From assembly GCA_902769705.1 (NCBI GenBank), contig CACXPX010000030.1, forward strand, positions 1 through 38,880: 38,880 nucleotides of DNA, given 5' to 3'. The DNA is from an uncultured Prevotellaceae bacterium (GTDB lineage: Bacteria; Bacteroidota; Bacteroidia; Bacteroidales; Bacteroidaceae). This document shows, piece by piece, positions 8,259 to 15,680 of this stretch. A model generated the notes under the pieces. That model was not told where the DNA came from, did not search any database, and worked only from the letters and a program-made list of their open reading frames with translations. How positions within the stretch are numbered: position 1 is the first letter of the stretch; each line of letters starts with the position of its first letter. The position numbers were made by a program, and so were the translations under genes.

Positions 8259-8753
8259 ATGGAAGTAATACAGAGTTTCACTATCGACCACACCCGGCTG
8301 AAGCCCGGCATCTATGTTTCGAGAATAGACAAAGGCTTCACGACCTTTGACCTTCGTATCACCGAGCCGAACAAGGAGCCGGCCATGGCTCCCGCCGCCA
8401 TTCATAGTCTGGAGCACCTGATGGCCACGTGGTTTCGCAATTCAGCTGCCAAAGCCGACGTGGTCTACGTGGGTCCTATGGGATGTCTCACTGGCATGTA
8501 TATCATCATGACCGGCAACTATACGGTGCAAGACATGAGAGAGCTAACAATGCAGTGCCTCGAGTGGATTCTCACCCAGGACAAAGTGCCCGCCACAGAG
8601 CCACAGACCTGCGGCAACTATCTGCTCCACGACCTGCCCATGTGCCACTGGGAGAGCAGACGCTATCTCGACCGTCTGAAGAACGATTTCCACTGCGAAT
8701 ACGAAAAACTCCAGATTCAGCTGGACGACGGAAAAGTGTTTGCAGACGCATAA
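8259..8753 (+). CDS. luxS: S-ribosylhomocysteine lyase LuxS
   Basis: 164-residue cytoplasmic enzyme that cleaves S-ribosylhomocysteine to homocysteine and DPD, the precursor of AI-2, in the activated methyl cycle. The metal site is H49 and H53 in HSLEHLMATW plus C118 in TCGNYLLHD; the catalytic Cys is C76 in GPMGCLTGM and the catalytic base is E52. Length is normal. It follows the redox operon after 98 bases and may be separately transcribed; TATAGTTTC before it is only a weak -7 match. It is convergent with the transporter gene, with a nine-base gap. Confidence 0.97.
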   Translation: MEVIQSFTIDHTRLKPGIYVSRIDKGFTTFDLRITEPNKEPAMAPAAIHSLEHLMATWFRNSAAKADVVYVGPMGCLTGMYIIMTGNYTVQDMRELTMQCLEWILTQDKVPATEPQTCGNYLLHDLPMCHWESRRYLDRLKNDFHCEYEKLQIQLDDGKVFADA

Positions 8754-8762
8754 CCTCACTCC

Positions 8763-10721
8763 TCACTCTTCAAACACATAGCCGAACCCTGTACGGCTGA
8801 CAATGTTCCGGGCATAGGGCCCCAGTTTTTTTCGCAGGCGGGTGATGTTCACATTCACTGTGCGGTCGGTCACCACGACCCCTGCCCAGACACTGTCCAT
8901 CAGGTGCTGGCGCGAGAGCACTTTCCCACGGTTTGCCAGCAGCTGGTGGAGCAACTCAAACTCTGTAGGGGTGAGATTGGCGGGATTACCGTCAACTGTT
9001 GCCACCTTCTTGTCCAAGTTCAGCTGCAAGCCGCCATAGCTGAGCAGATGCTTGCCCAGTCGGGCTTCAACAATGTTCATCACATAGTCGCCAATCTTCT
9101 CGCAGTCGGCCACGATGTCGTTATAGAGCGTGCCGAGAAAGTAGGAATACTGATGCGAGTCGACCCCCATCACGGTTTCACCTCTGAGCTGGTTGCGCAA
9201 CTCATTGATGTCGTTTTCTATGGAGAGCGAGTCGGCAAGCATAAGGTCTTTGCGCCGTCCGCTCACCACCACAATCATCTGTGCCACAGCCTCGTTCACC
9301 AGCCCGAGCATGTCGTGTAGCCTGGCATATTGCACGGCGGTGAAGTCCTCTTTGTTCTCACGCAGATGCATCACTGTGCGTGCCATTTTGTAACAAGCGT
9401 CGCCAATTGACTCCAGTTCGCCAATCTGGCGAAGCATCACGCGCGTTTTATCCTTCGTGTCGTCCGACAGATGTTCGTTGCCAACCTTTTCCAGATAGTT
9501 CGCAATCTCAATCTCCATATTGTCGGCAATGGTCTCATAGCGTTCGATGCGGGCAAACTGGCTCTCCAGCTCTTTCTTGTCTTTCTCGTCTATCAGGGTG
9601 CACGCAATGCCGAACATGCGGTGCATGCGCTCGGCAAAATGCACGATTTCCTTCTGTGCCTGCAGCACAGCAATCTCTGGCGTCTGTATCACGCCGCTAC
9701 TGATGAAATGCAGCGTGGTGGGCAGTTTTGCCTCAGCTTTGCCTTCCGGCAGCAGCCTGCAAACGAGGCGCTCCATCTGTGGGATGAAACCGATGAGCAG
9801 GGCGGTGTTCAGTACGTTGAAACAGGTGTGGAACATGGCCAACACCACAGGTATCCGCGCCGCCTGCCCCGACGCCGAGGGATTGTATCCCACAAGGTGG
9901 CACACCCCGTCGACAAAGGGATAGAACACGGCCAACACCCACACCACTCCAAACACATTGAACAGCAAGTGGGCCAACGCAGCCCTTCGCGCCTCGGTTC
10001 CAGCGCCCAGCGCCGCAAGGTTGGCAGTGGCCGTCGTGCCGATGTTCTCGCCCATCACCAAGGCGATGCCCATATAGATAGGCAGCACACCCGTTGAGCA
10101 GAGCAGGATGGTGATGGCCATCACCGCAGCTGACGACTGCACCACACACGTGATGACCGTGCCTGCGGCCAGAAAGGCAAGGATAGTGGCGTAGCTGCCT
10201 GTGTCGAACGAGGCGAAGAAATTCACCACATCAGCATTGTGCGCCAAGTCCATGTCACGCCCCACACTGCTCAGCATCACCAGCGACCAAAACAAGAACG
10301 CCAGTCCGAAGAGCAGGTCGCCCGCCACGCGATGGCGTTTCTTATAGATGAGCGCCATGCCCACCACAAAGGCAGGGAACACCAGCACCGTCAGGTCGAG
10401 ATTGTAGCCCAGCGACATAATCCACGCCGTGAGCGTCGTGCCGATGTTGGCACCCATGATGACCGAGATGGCTTGCGCCAGCGTGAGCAGACCTGCCGAG
10501 ACAAACGACACCGTCATCACAGTCGTGGCCGACGACGACTGCACGGCACAGGTCACCATCGTGCCCGTCAGCATGCCGCTCAGCCGATTGCCCGTCATGC
10601 GGCCGATGATGTGTCGCAAACTGGGTCCTGCCATTTTCTGCAAGGCGTCGCTCATCGTCTTCATGCCATAGATGAGCAGAGCCAGCGAGCCAAGAAGCCT
10701 GAAAAACAACTCTAACGTCAT
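8763..10721 (-). CDS. Na/Pi cotransporter-PhoU protein with C-terminal winged-helix DNA-binding domain
   Basis: 652-residue membrane protein. Residues 1 to about 335 are an NptA/YjbB-type Na/Pi cotransporter, with two inverted repeats marked by QSSSATTVMTVSF and VQSSAAVMAITI. Residues about 345-555 are a helical PhoU-like region. Residues 559-652 (8766-9047) are a complete OmpR/PhoB-type winged helix: the LTPTEFELLHQLLANRGKVL helix pair, the DRTVNVNITRLRKKL recognition helix, and the GFGYVFE wing. A transporter carrying its own DNA-binding domain could act as a membrane-bound phosphate sensor-regulator. The ATG at 10721 is chosen because upstream in-frame ATGs overlap or precede the -7 box at 10750-10757, and AAAGAGG lies just before it. 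Confidence 0.93.
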   Translation of the reverse strand: MTLELFFRLLGSLALLIYGMKTMSDALQKMAGPSLRHIIGRMTGNRLSGMLTGTMVTCAVQSSSATTVMTVSFVSAGLLTLAQAISVIMGANIGTTLTAWIMSLGYNLDLTVLVFPAFVVGMALIYKKRHRVAGDLLFGLAFLFWSLVMLSSVGRDMDLAHNADVVNFFASFDTGSYATILAFLAAGTVITCVVQSSAAVMAITILLCSTGVLPIYMGIALVMGENIGTTATANLAALGAGTEARRAALAHLLFNVFGVVWVLAVFYPFVDGVCHLVGYNPSASGQAARIPVVLAMFHTCFNVLNTALLIGFIPQMERLVCRLLPEGKAEAKLPTTLHFISSGVIQTPEIAVLQAQKEIVHFAERMHRMFGIACTLIDEKDKKELESQFARIERYETIADNMEIEIANYLEKVGNEHLSDDTKDKTRVMLRQIGELESIGDACYKMARTVMHLRENKEDFTAVQYARLHDMLGLVNEAVAQMIVVVSGRRKDLMLADSLSIENDINELRNQLRGETVMGVDSHQYSYFLGTLYNDIVADCEKIGDYVMNIVEARLGKHLLSYGGLQLNLDKKVATVDGNPANLTPTEFELLHQLLANRGKVLSRQHLMDSVWAGVVVTDRTVNVNITRLRKKLGPYARNIVSRTGFGYVFEE

Positions 10722-10749
10722 ATCCTCTTTGTGCTTTGTTTTACGCATG

Positions 10750-10757
10750 CAAAGATA
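10750..10757 (-). promoter_or_regulatory. -7 promoter box of the Na/Pi transporter gene
   Basis: CAAAGATA on the plus strand is TATCTTTG on the minus strand, 28 bases before the chosen start codon at 10721. It excludes the more upstream ATG codons as starts. Confidence 0.7.
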
Positions 10758-10894
10758 CAAAACCTGAGCCAAACGGGCGAAAAACGGCGATTACAATTCG
10801 GTTACGATTCCCGCTTCTGCTGCCTCTACCCACTTTTTTCTCCGATATCTGAAAATTCAGGACTCCAGTCGGGGCACTTTTCACAATTTATTAC

Positions 10895-10902
10895 TATATT
10901 TG
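10895..10902 (+). promoter_or_regulatory. -7 promoter box of the DUF3795 gene
   Basis: TATATTTG matches TAnnTTTG and lies 38 bases before the ATG at 10941. No convincing -33 box is seen. Confidence 0.6.
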
Positions 10903-10940
10903 TCCAGCATTTATCTGTTTCACTAAATCCAAACACGCCT

Positions 10941-11285
10941 ATGAACAAGCTGATAGCCTGCTGTGGCATCGACTGCGCCACATGCGAAGCGCGCCTAGCC
11001 ACCATCGCCGACGACGACCAAATGCGCCAGGAGGTGGCGCGCAAATGGTGCGAGATGAACCATACCGACCAGATCACGCCCGAGACCATCAACTGCATGG
11101 GGTGCCGCGCTGACGGCATGAAGTTCCACTTCTGCAGCCATCTATGCCAGATTCGCAAATGCGTGGCCGACAAAGGTTTCGAAACCTGCGGCGACTGCAC
11201 CGAGCGCCATGCCTGTCCGAAGGTCGCCCCCATCTGGCAATTCAATGCCGAGGCCAAACGTAATCTGGAAGCCGATAGCAACTAA
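10941..11285 (+). CDS. DUF3795 domain-containing cysteine-rich protein
   Basis: 114-residue protein with the DUF3795 pattern: CCGIDCATCEA at the N-terminus, then CMGCRADG, FHFCSHLCQIRKC, CGDCTERHACPK. The many paired cysteines suggest metal binding. The family has no established function. A longer frame begins upstream at 10731 but has no supporting start after the promoter box, so the ATG at 10941 is used. It is divergent from the Na/Pi transporter gene. Confidence 0.88.
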   Translation: MNKLIACCGIDCATCEARLATIADDDQMRQEVARKWCEMNHTDQITPETINCMGCRADGMKFHFCSHLCQIRKCVADKGFETCGDCTERHACPKVAPIWQFNAEAKRNLEADSN

Positions 11286-11344
11286 GCCCGGCAGAAAATA
11301 TAACAATACAACATTATAACAATAAGGATTTTCCACCTTGTGAA

Positions 11345-11368
11345 AAAGTGACAAAGTGACAAAGTGAC
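11345..11368 (+). repeat. Three tandem AAAGTGAC units
   Basis: Three perfect copies of the 8-mer AAAGTGAC. An inverted-orientation counterpart (GTCACTTT, four copies) lies 190 bases downstream, so the two arrays could pair over about 24 bases as a very long stem-loop. Confidence 0.9.
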
Positions 11369-11413
11369 ATTAAGCACTTTTCAGTTTGTTCAAACCCACC
11401 TCTCTAACATTGG

Positions 11414-11454
11414 TTATTTTAATATATAATATATTATATTATATATTAAAATAA
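11414..11454. repeat. 41-bp AT-only near-perfect palindrome
   Basis: Two 20-base arms (TTATTTTAATATATAATATA and its reverse complement) surround a single central base. The whole element is A/T only. It sits between the two inverted AAAGTGAC/GTCACTTT arrays. It could extrude as a cruciform or be a transcript hairpin. Confidence 0.9.
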
Positions 11455-11557
11455 AATTACTAATATTACACTTTCTTCATTTTTGTGGTTCAAAATCTTC
11501 ATTTTATAATTGTATCACACACCCCTCAGCGCCTCGGCAGGTCGAAAACACCTTATT

Positions 11558-11589
11558 GTCACTTTGTCACTTTGTCACGTTGTCACTTT
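11558..11589 (+). repeat. Four tandem GTCACTTT units
   Basis: Units at 11558, 11566, 11574 (one mismatch, GTCACGTT) and 11582. It is the reverse complement of the AAAGTGAC array at 11345-11368. Confidence 0.9.
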
Positions 11590-11654
11590 TCCCTCTGATT
11601 AATTTAACGTTCGTTAAGAATTACCTCGAAATCGCTCTATTTATGCATATTTTG

Positions 11655-11742
11655 CTATGGCTGCGTCATCAACCATCTTTGACCGTGTCATTCCATAGCT
11701 TTGAGGCGGTCATTTGTGGCTTTTGACAGGCTCAAAGACCAT
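11655..11742 (+). repeat. Degenerate 22-bp repeat array
   Basis: Four consecutive 22-base units starting at 11655, 11677, 11699 and 11721. Best matches are CTTTGA-CCGT-GTCA at 11677 and CTTTGA-GGCG-GTCA at 11699; the others keep the CA of GTCA in phase. The same period and pattern occur at 111-176 (reverse), 23637-23746 and 31767-31854. Confidence 0.65.
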
Positions 11743-11798
11743 CAATGGCGATGTAAATATTTTTTACCATGAAATTTGGAGGAGTGGATTTTTTTTAG

Positions 11799-11828
11799 TA
11801 CCTTTGCTGTGCATTTGGAGATGCACAG
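11799..11828 (+). promoter_or_regulatory. -7 box followed by a hairpin at the predicted transcript start
   Basis: TACCTTTG (11799-11806) matches TAnnTTTG. It is followed at once by CTGTGCAT (11807-11814), a six-base loop, and ATGCACAG (11821-11828), a perfect 8-bp stem. A transcript starting here would begin with this hairpin and run about 200 bases to the GH43 start. It may be the leader of the GH43 mRNA or a small RNA. Confidence 0.45.
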
Positions 11829-11980
11829 CGATTGAAGGAAGCTGAGGAAGTAGAAGAATCAGAAGTCAAAATGAAAATTGATGGTGTCTCCGTGCCGAAA
11901 GCCAGATGGTGAACGACAATCGTTTTGCCTAAACTTTCTAAAAAAAGGCTGGAGACGATGATAATTGAAGGAGAAATGAT

Positions 11981-11988
11981 TAACTTTG
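11981..11988 (+). promoter_or_regulatory. Possible proximal -7 box of the GH43 gene
   Basis: TAACTTTG lies 27 bases before the ATG at 12015, a typical distance. It competes with the more distal box at 11799-11806; sequence alone does not decide which is used. Confidence 0.45.
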
Positions 11989-12014
11989 TCAAACAAAAAA
12001 AAGAAGCATGTGAT

Positions 12015-13643
12015 ATGAAAACGACTATACTCACACAAACACTCAGAGAAGGGAAGGGACTGCTGGTGCTATTATTGTTGCTGCTGCCTCTCTGCGGATG
12101 GGCTCAGGGGTTCAGGAATCCGGTGCTCCCAGGCTTTCACGCCGACCCAAGCGTATGCCGCGCTGGCGACGACTTCTATCTCGTGAACAGCACGTTCCAA
12201 TACTTCCCGGGAGTGCCTGTGTTCCATAGTAAGGACTTGGTGAACTGGGAGCAGGTGGGCAACTGCCTGACTCGTCCGTCGCAGGTTGACCTGAAAGGCA
12301 CCGACGGCAACAGCGGCATCTATGCGCCCACCATCCGTTACAACAACGGGCGTTTCTACATGGTGACTACGGTGTTTCCCTCGCGCCGCCATTTCTACGT
12401 ATGGACGGACAATCCTGCCGGCGAGTGGTCGGAACCCGTCGTGATTGACTTTGCCATCGGTAGCTGCGACCCCACGCTATACTTTGAAGACGGACGGTGC
12501 TATTTCCTATGGAAAGAAGGCGACATCAAGATTTGCGAGATTGACGTGGAGACGGGACGGCAGCTGGGCGAAATCCACCACTTGGGGACTGGTCTTGGAG
12601 GGCGATATCCTGAAGGACCACACATCTATAAGAAAGACGGATACTACTATCTGCTGCTGGCAGAAGGGGGAACCGAGCATGGGCATCATGTGAACATCCT
12701 GCGTAGCAAAAGCCTCTTCGGCCCCTACGAGGCAAATCCCGCCAACCCCATTCTCTCGCACTTCAACATGAAGATGCAGAACAGCCTCATTCAAGGGCTC
12801 GGCCATGCCGACCTGGTGCAGGCTCCCGACTCTTCGTGGTGGATGATATGTCTGGGGTATAGAACCAGCGGTTATCTGCAGCATGTGATGGGGCGTGAGA
12901 CCATGCTGGCGCCAGTGAGATGGGAGAAAGGCGGCTGGCCTGTGGTGAACCAAGACGGCACATTGCAGACAGACATGAAATGCCCGACGCTGCCCTTGTT
13001 CCCCCTGCCACAAGATCCCGTGAAAGAAGAGTTCAACTTCACCGGTCGCAAGGCTCCTCAAAACAGTTATCATTCGCTGGGGCTGCCTATGGGCTGGATG
13101 AGTTTGTGCAACCCCGACTACTCGCGCTATTCGCTGACAGAGCGCAAAGGATTCTTACGCCTGCGCCCCAGCACGACCGACCTCAGCCAGACAGCGTCGC
13201 CCACCTTTGTTGCCCGCCGTCAGACCGAGCTGAATTTCTCGGCAACAGCATCCTTCGACCTCGCACATCTCACCGAAGGCATGGAGGCAGGCATCACCGC
13301 CTATGCTGCTGCGCTGAACCACTATGACGTGGTGGCTGAACGCCGGAACGGACAAATCTACATCAAATCGAACGTCAGGTTAGGCCAAACGTGCCACAGT
13401 GAAAAAGAATTCGCTCTGAGCGGCGACCGTGCATGGCTACGCATCACTTCGGACAAGGACTTCTATTACATGAGCGCATCATCCGACAGCTCAACATTCG
13501 TCCAGCTGGCGAAAATGGAATACCGTTTTCTCAGCACCGAGACCATTGGAGGCTTCACGGGAGTGATGCTCGGGCTCTTCACGCAGAGCAGAGAGGTGAC
13601 GGATGGGTATGTCGATATCGATTGGTTTGAATACAAGCCGTAG
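12015..13643 (+). CDS. Secreted glycoside hydrolase family 43 enzyme (beta-xylosidase / arabinofuranosidase)
   Basis: 542-residue exported enzyme. The signal peptide has a long Leu run ending at GWAQG. The five-bladed GH43 catalytic domain spans about 30-330: Asp base in PGFHADPSVCR, the pKa-modulating Asp in SCDPTLYFEDG, and the acid Glu in YPEGPHIYKKDG. The remaining 200 residues form the C-terminal beta-sandwich common in bacterial beta-xylosidases. GH43 enzymes remove xylose or arabinose from xylan and arabinan. The ATG at 12015 is chosen because it directly precedes the signal peptide. With the GH67 enzyme at 20 kb it fits glucuronoarabinoxylan breakdown, though the two are not in one operon. 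Confidence 0.92.
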   Translation: MKTTILTQTLREGKGLLVLLLLLLPLCGWAQGFRNPVLPGFHADPSVCRAGDDFYLVNSTFQYFPGVPVFHSKDLVNWEQVGNCLTRPSQVDLKGTDGNSGIYAPTIRYNNGRFYMVTTVFPSRRHFYVWTDNPAGEWSEPVVIDFAIGSCDPTLYFEDGRCYFLWKEGDIKICEIDVETGRQLGEIHHLGTGLGGRYPEGPHIYKKDGYYYLLLAEGGTEHGHHVNILRSKSLFGPYEANPANPILSHFNMKMQNSLIQGLGHADLVQAPDSSWWMICLGYRTSGYLQHVMGRETMLAPVRWEKGGWPVVNQDGTLQTDMKCPTLPLFPLPQDPVKEEFNFTGRKAPQNSYHSLGLPMGWMSLCNPDYSRYSLTERKGFLRLRPSTTDLSQTASPTFVARRQTELNFSATASFDLAHLTEGMEAGITAYAAALNHYDVVAERRNGQIYIKSNVRLGQTCHSEKEFALSGDRAWLRITSDKDFYYMSASSDSSTFVQLAKMEYRFLSTETIGGFTGVMLGLFTQSREVTDGYVDIDWFEYKP

Positions 13644-13793
13644 GATTCTTGATACCCAACAGACGCTCGTCAAACAACTATCATTTGAAGAGGCTGATAC
13701 CTACTTCTTGTTAACACAGTTTTGTTGGATTTTGCAAGTGTGCATGGCTTAAAACACTCGCTTTTAGGTATTGCGCACTTTTGTTTTTCAGCG

Positions 13794-13801
13794 TAACTTT
13801 G
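13794..13801 (+). promoter_or_regulatory. Promoter of the membrane protein-methyltransferase pair
   Basis: TAACTTTG at 13794-13801 with a TTG at 13771-13773, a gap of 20 bases, matches the Bacteroidota -33/-7 promoter. The surrounding GTAACTTTGCAGCTGG is almost the same as the promoter at 14898-14905. Confidence 0.75.
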
Positions 13802-13827
13802 CAGCTGGTTTTTTTAATGTATCAGCA

Positions 13828-14217
13828 ATGACAAGAAGTATCAAGATTTGTGTTTTGTGGCTGCTCACCATCTGCGGTTTTGCCAGCCACTCCATTTGCG
13901 ACGTTCTCCCCATGTTCTGGGGCAAGAACATGGCAGTAGCCGCCACCGACGGCAACGTTGACCAAGGCATGGTCGTGTTGATGATGACGCTCTCGTTCCT
14001 CATTCCCGCCATCGGCGTGCTCTGCACGATGTGGGAAAGGAAGGCGTTGAAGGCGGTTAATGCCGTGCTGGCCGGGCTCATCGCGCTTTTCAATGTTGCC
14101 CACGCCTGCATGGAACTGCCTTCGGACAACGCGGGGCAGTATGTGGTGATGCCTATGATGGTGGTAGTCGGTGCGGTGCTGGCCTGTGAGAGTGTCAAAT
14201 ATGCGAAGGAGGGATAG
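13828..14217 (+). CDS. Small integral membrane protein of unknown function
   Basis: 129 residues with about four hydrophobic segments (ICVLWLLTICGFASH; MVVLMMTLSFLIPAIGVL; VNAVLAGLIALFNVAH; YVVMPMMVVVGAVLAC), consistent with four membrane helices. No family recognised. Upstream in-frame codons from 13771 overlap the promoter, so the ATG at 13828 is used. It ends three bases before the methyltransferase gene, so the two are co-transcribed. Confidence 0.75.
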   Translation: MTRSIKICVLWLLTICGFASHSICDVLPMFWGKNMAVAATDGNVDQGMVVLMMTLSFLIPAIGVLCTMWERKALKAVNAVLAGLIALFNVAHACMELPSDNAGQYVVMPMMVVVGAVLACESVKYAKEG

Positions 14218-14220
14218 GCA

Positions 14221-14832
14221 ATGGGAATGATGAAACGGCTCTTCACCAACTGCGCCTGCCCCAAGGGACTGATGGGACGCGCCATGCTGCGGTTCATGAA
14301 CTTGTGCCACGCCCCGCTGACCAACTGGGGACTGAACCTCGTTGGCATTCAAGACGGTTGGACGATGCTCGACATTGGCTGTGGTGGCGGTGCCACGCTC
14401 AGGCGGCTGCTCAAACGCAGCAAGGGGGCAAAAGTTTACGGCATTGACATCTCGGAGGAGAGCGTAGTGAAGGCGAAGAAAGTGAACATCGACGTGCTCG
14501 ACAAACAAGTGTTCATCGCTCAGGGCTCTGCAGAGAATCTGCCCTATGCCGACGGCATGTTCGACCTCGTGACGGCTGTAGAAACGGTTTATTTCTGGCC
14601 ACGCCTGCCCCATTGCCTGCAAGAAGTGAGGCGAGTGTTGAAATCTGGTGGCCGTTTCGCCATCATGGTTGAAGTGGTGGATGCTGGTTCGATGTGGACA
14701 AACGTGGTGGAGGGAATGACGGCCTATTCGCCCGACGAACTGCAGGAGATGCTCGATGAAGCGGGCTTCGTAGAGACGGAAATACACAGGAAAAAGCCGT
14801 CGTATGCCACGGTCATCGGAATGAAACCGTAA
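14221..14832 (+). CDS. Class I SAM-dependent methyltransferase
   Basis: 203-residue methyltransferase. Motif I is LDIGCGGGATLRRLL (about 50-64), the acidic end of strand 2 is VYGIDISEESV, and motif II/III is in GSAENLPYADGMFDLVTAVETV. The layout matches small-molecule methyltransferases of the UbiE-like group; the substrate cannot be told. It follows the membrane protein gene by three bases. Confidence 0.88.
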   Translation: MGMMKRLFTNCACPKGLMGRAMLRFMNLCHAPLTNWGLNLVGIQDGWTMLDIGCGGGATLRRLLKRSKGAKVYGIDISEESVVKAKKVNIDVLDKQVFIAQGSAENLPYADGMFDLVTAVETVYFWPRLPHCLQEVRRVLKSGGRFAIMVEVVDAGSMWTNVVEGMTAYSPDELQEMLDEAGFVETEIHRKKPSYATVIGMKP

Positions 14833-14869
14833 CTCCAAACCTTGCCCGAAACCGTTTACACTTGAATAT

Positions 14870-14886
14870 TTGCAACTCGGTTGCAA
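14870..14886. promoter_or_regulatory. Candidate operator palindrome
   Basis: TTGCAAC-TCG-GTTGCAA is a perfect inverted repeat with 7-base arms. It lies 12 bases before the -7 box at 14898-14905, in the -33/-7 spacer zone, a position suited to a repressor or activator. No known regulator is recognised. Confidence 0.45.
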
Positions 14887-14897
14887 GCGTTTTGCCG

Positions 14898-14905
14898 TAA
14901 CTTTG
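14898..14905 (+). promoter_or_regulatory. -7 box of the second methyltransferase gene
   Basis: TAACTTTG lies 29 bases before the ATG at 14934. The flanks GTAACTTTGCAGCCGG nearly repeat those of the promoter at 13794-13801, suggesting duplication or co-regulation. Confidence 0.65.
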
Positions 14906-14933
14906 CAGCCGGAAAGCAAAAGAAAACGGAAAA

Positions 14934-15623
14934 ATGACAGACAAGATTAAGCGTTCGTACAAGTTTAGCAAGCGTTTCTACGACGATGCCATCACACAAG
15001 GCAAGTGGTGGAGCCGACTGTATTTCAAACTGCTGTGGGGTGGTGTCGACGACAACGAGATTGCCCGCAGGGTGCTGAGTTGGATTCCCGACGACACGAA
15101 GGGCAAGTTGCTCGATGTGCCAGTAGGTACTGCCGTGTTCACAACGGAGAAGTACACACGGATGAAGCAGGCCGACATCACCTGTCTGGACTACAGCCGC
15201 GACATGCTGGAGCAGGCGGAGGGCAGGTTCGGCGAAGCGGGCATTGGCAACATCAAGACCATGCAAGGCGATGTGGGTGCTCTGCCCTTTGGCGACGGCA
15301 CGTTCGACTTCGTGCTCTGCATGAACGGCCTGCACGTGTTTCCCGACAAGGCGAAAGCCTACGCCGAGATATTGCGGACGCTGAAGCCTGGCGGCGAACT
15401 GCTGGCGTGTTTCTATATCGCTGGCGAAAGGAAGACTGCCGATTGGCTCGCCAAGACGGTGATGACACGCATGGGATGGTTCACGCCACCCTTCGACACG
15501 GTTGCCGACGTGCGCAGGCGGCTGGAGCCCCACTACGATATTCTCGACTTCCATGTGGAGGGCGCCATGCTTTATTTCAGGGCGAGAAAGAAGAGAACTG
15601 AAGTTTCGCAAGAAGAAGTATAA
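14934..15623 (+). CDS. Class I SAM-dependent methyltransferase (UbiE/COQ5-like)
   Basis: 229 residues. Motif I is LLDVPVGTAVFTTEKY, where a typical DVGCGTG glycine loop is replaced by DVPVGTA; the acidic strand is ITCLDYSRDMLEQAEGRF; motif II is GDVGALPFGDGTFDFVLCMNG, split here across the family motif. Typical of small-molecule methyltransferases; substrate unknown. It has its own promoter and is separate from the methyltransferase at 14221, to which it is only distantly similar. Confidence 0.87.
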   Translation: MTDKIKRSYKFSKRFYDDAITQGKWWSRLYFKLLWGGVDDNEIARRVLSWIPDDTKGKLLDVPVGTAVFTTEKYTRMKQADITCLDYSRDMLEQAEGRFGEAGIGNIKTMQGDVGALPFGDGTFDFVLCMNGLHVFPDKAKAYAEILRTLKPGGELLACFYIAGERKTADWLAKTVMTRMGWFTPPFDTVADVRRRLEPHYDILDFHVEGAMLYFRARKKRTEVSQEEV

Positions 15624-15680
15624 AGCGCTCTGTCACTTCCCTTTATACCCTTTAGGCTTCAACTAAGTTGACTAAATAAT

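Larger units (their letters stand above)
11286..12014. other. Long intergenic region with short tandem repeats, AT palindrome and 22-bp units
   Basis: No convincing gene. It contains three AAAGTGAC units (11345-11368), a 41-bp AT-only palindrome (11414-11454), four GTCACTTT units in the opposite orientation (11558-11589), four degenerate 22-bp units (11655-11742) and a promoter-like box with a hairpin (11799-11828). A 13-codon frame at 11871-11912 (MKIDGVSVPKARW) follows that hairpin but has no further support as a gene. Confidence 0.8.

Noticed and set aside
9471-10097. 208-codon open frame on the plus strand
   Set aside because: Antisense to the Na/Pi transporter; low-complexity His/Arg/Gln composition typical of a shadow frame.
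13822-14919. 365-codon open frame on the minus strand
   Set aside because: It covers the membrane protein and methyltransferase genes in antisense, is His-rich without any motif, and has no promoter.
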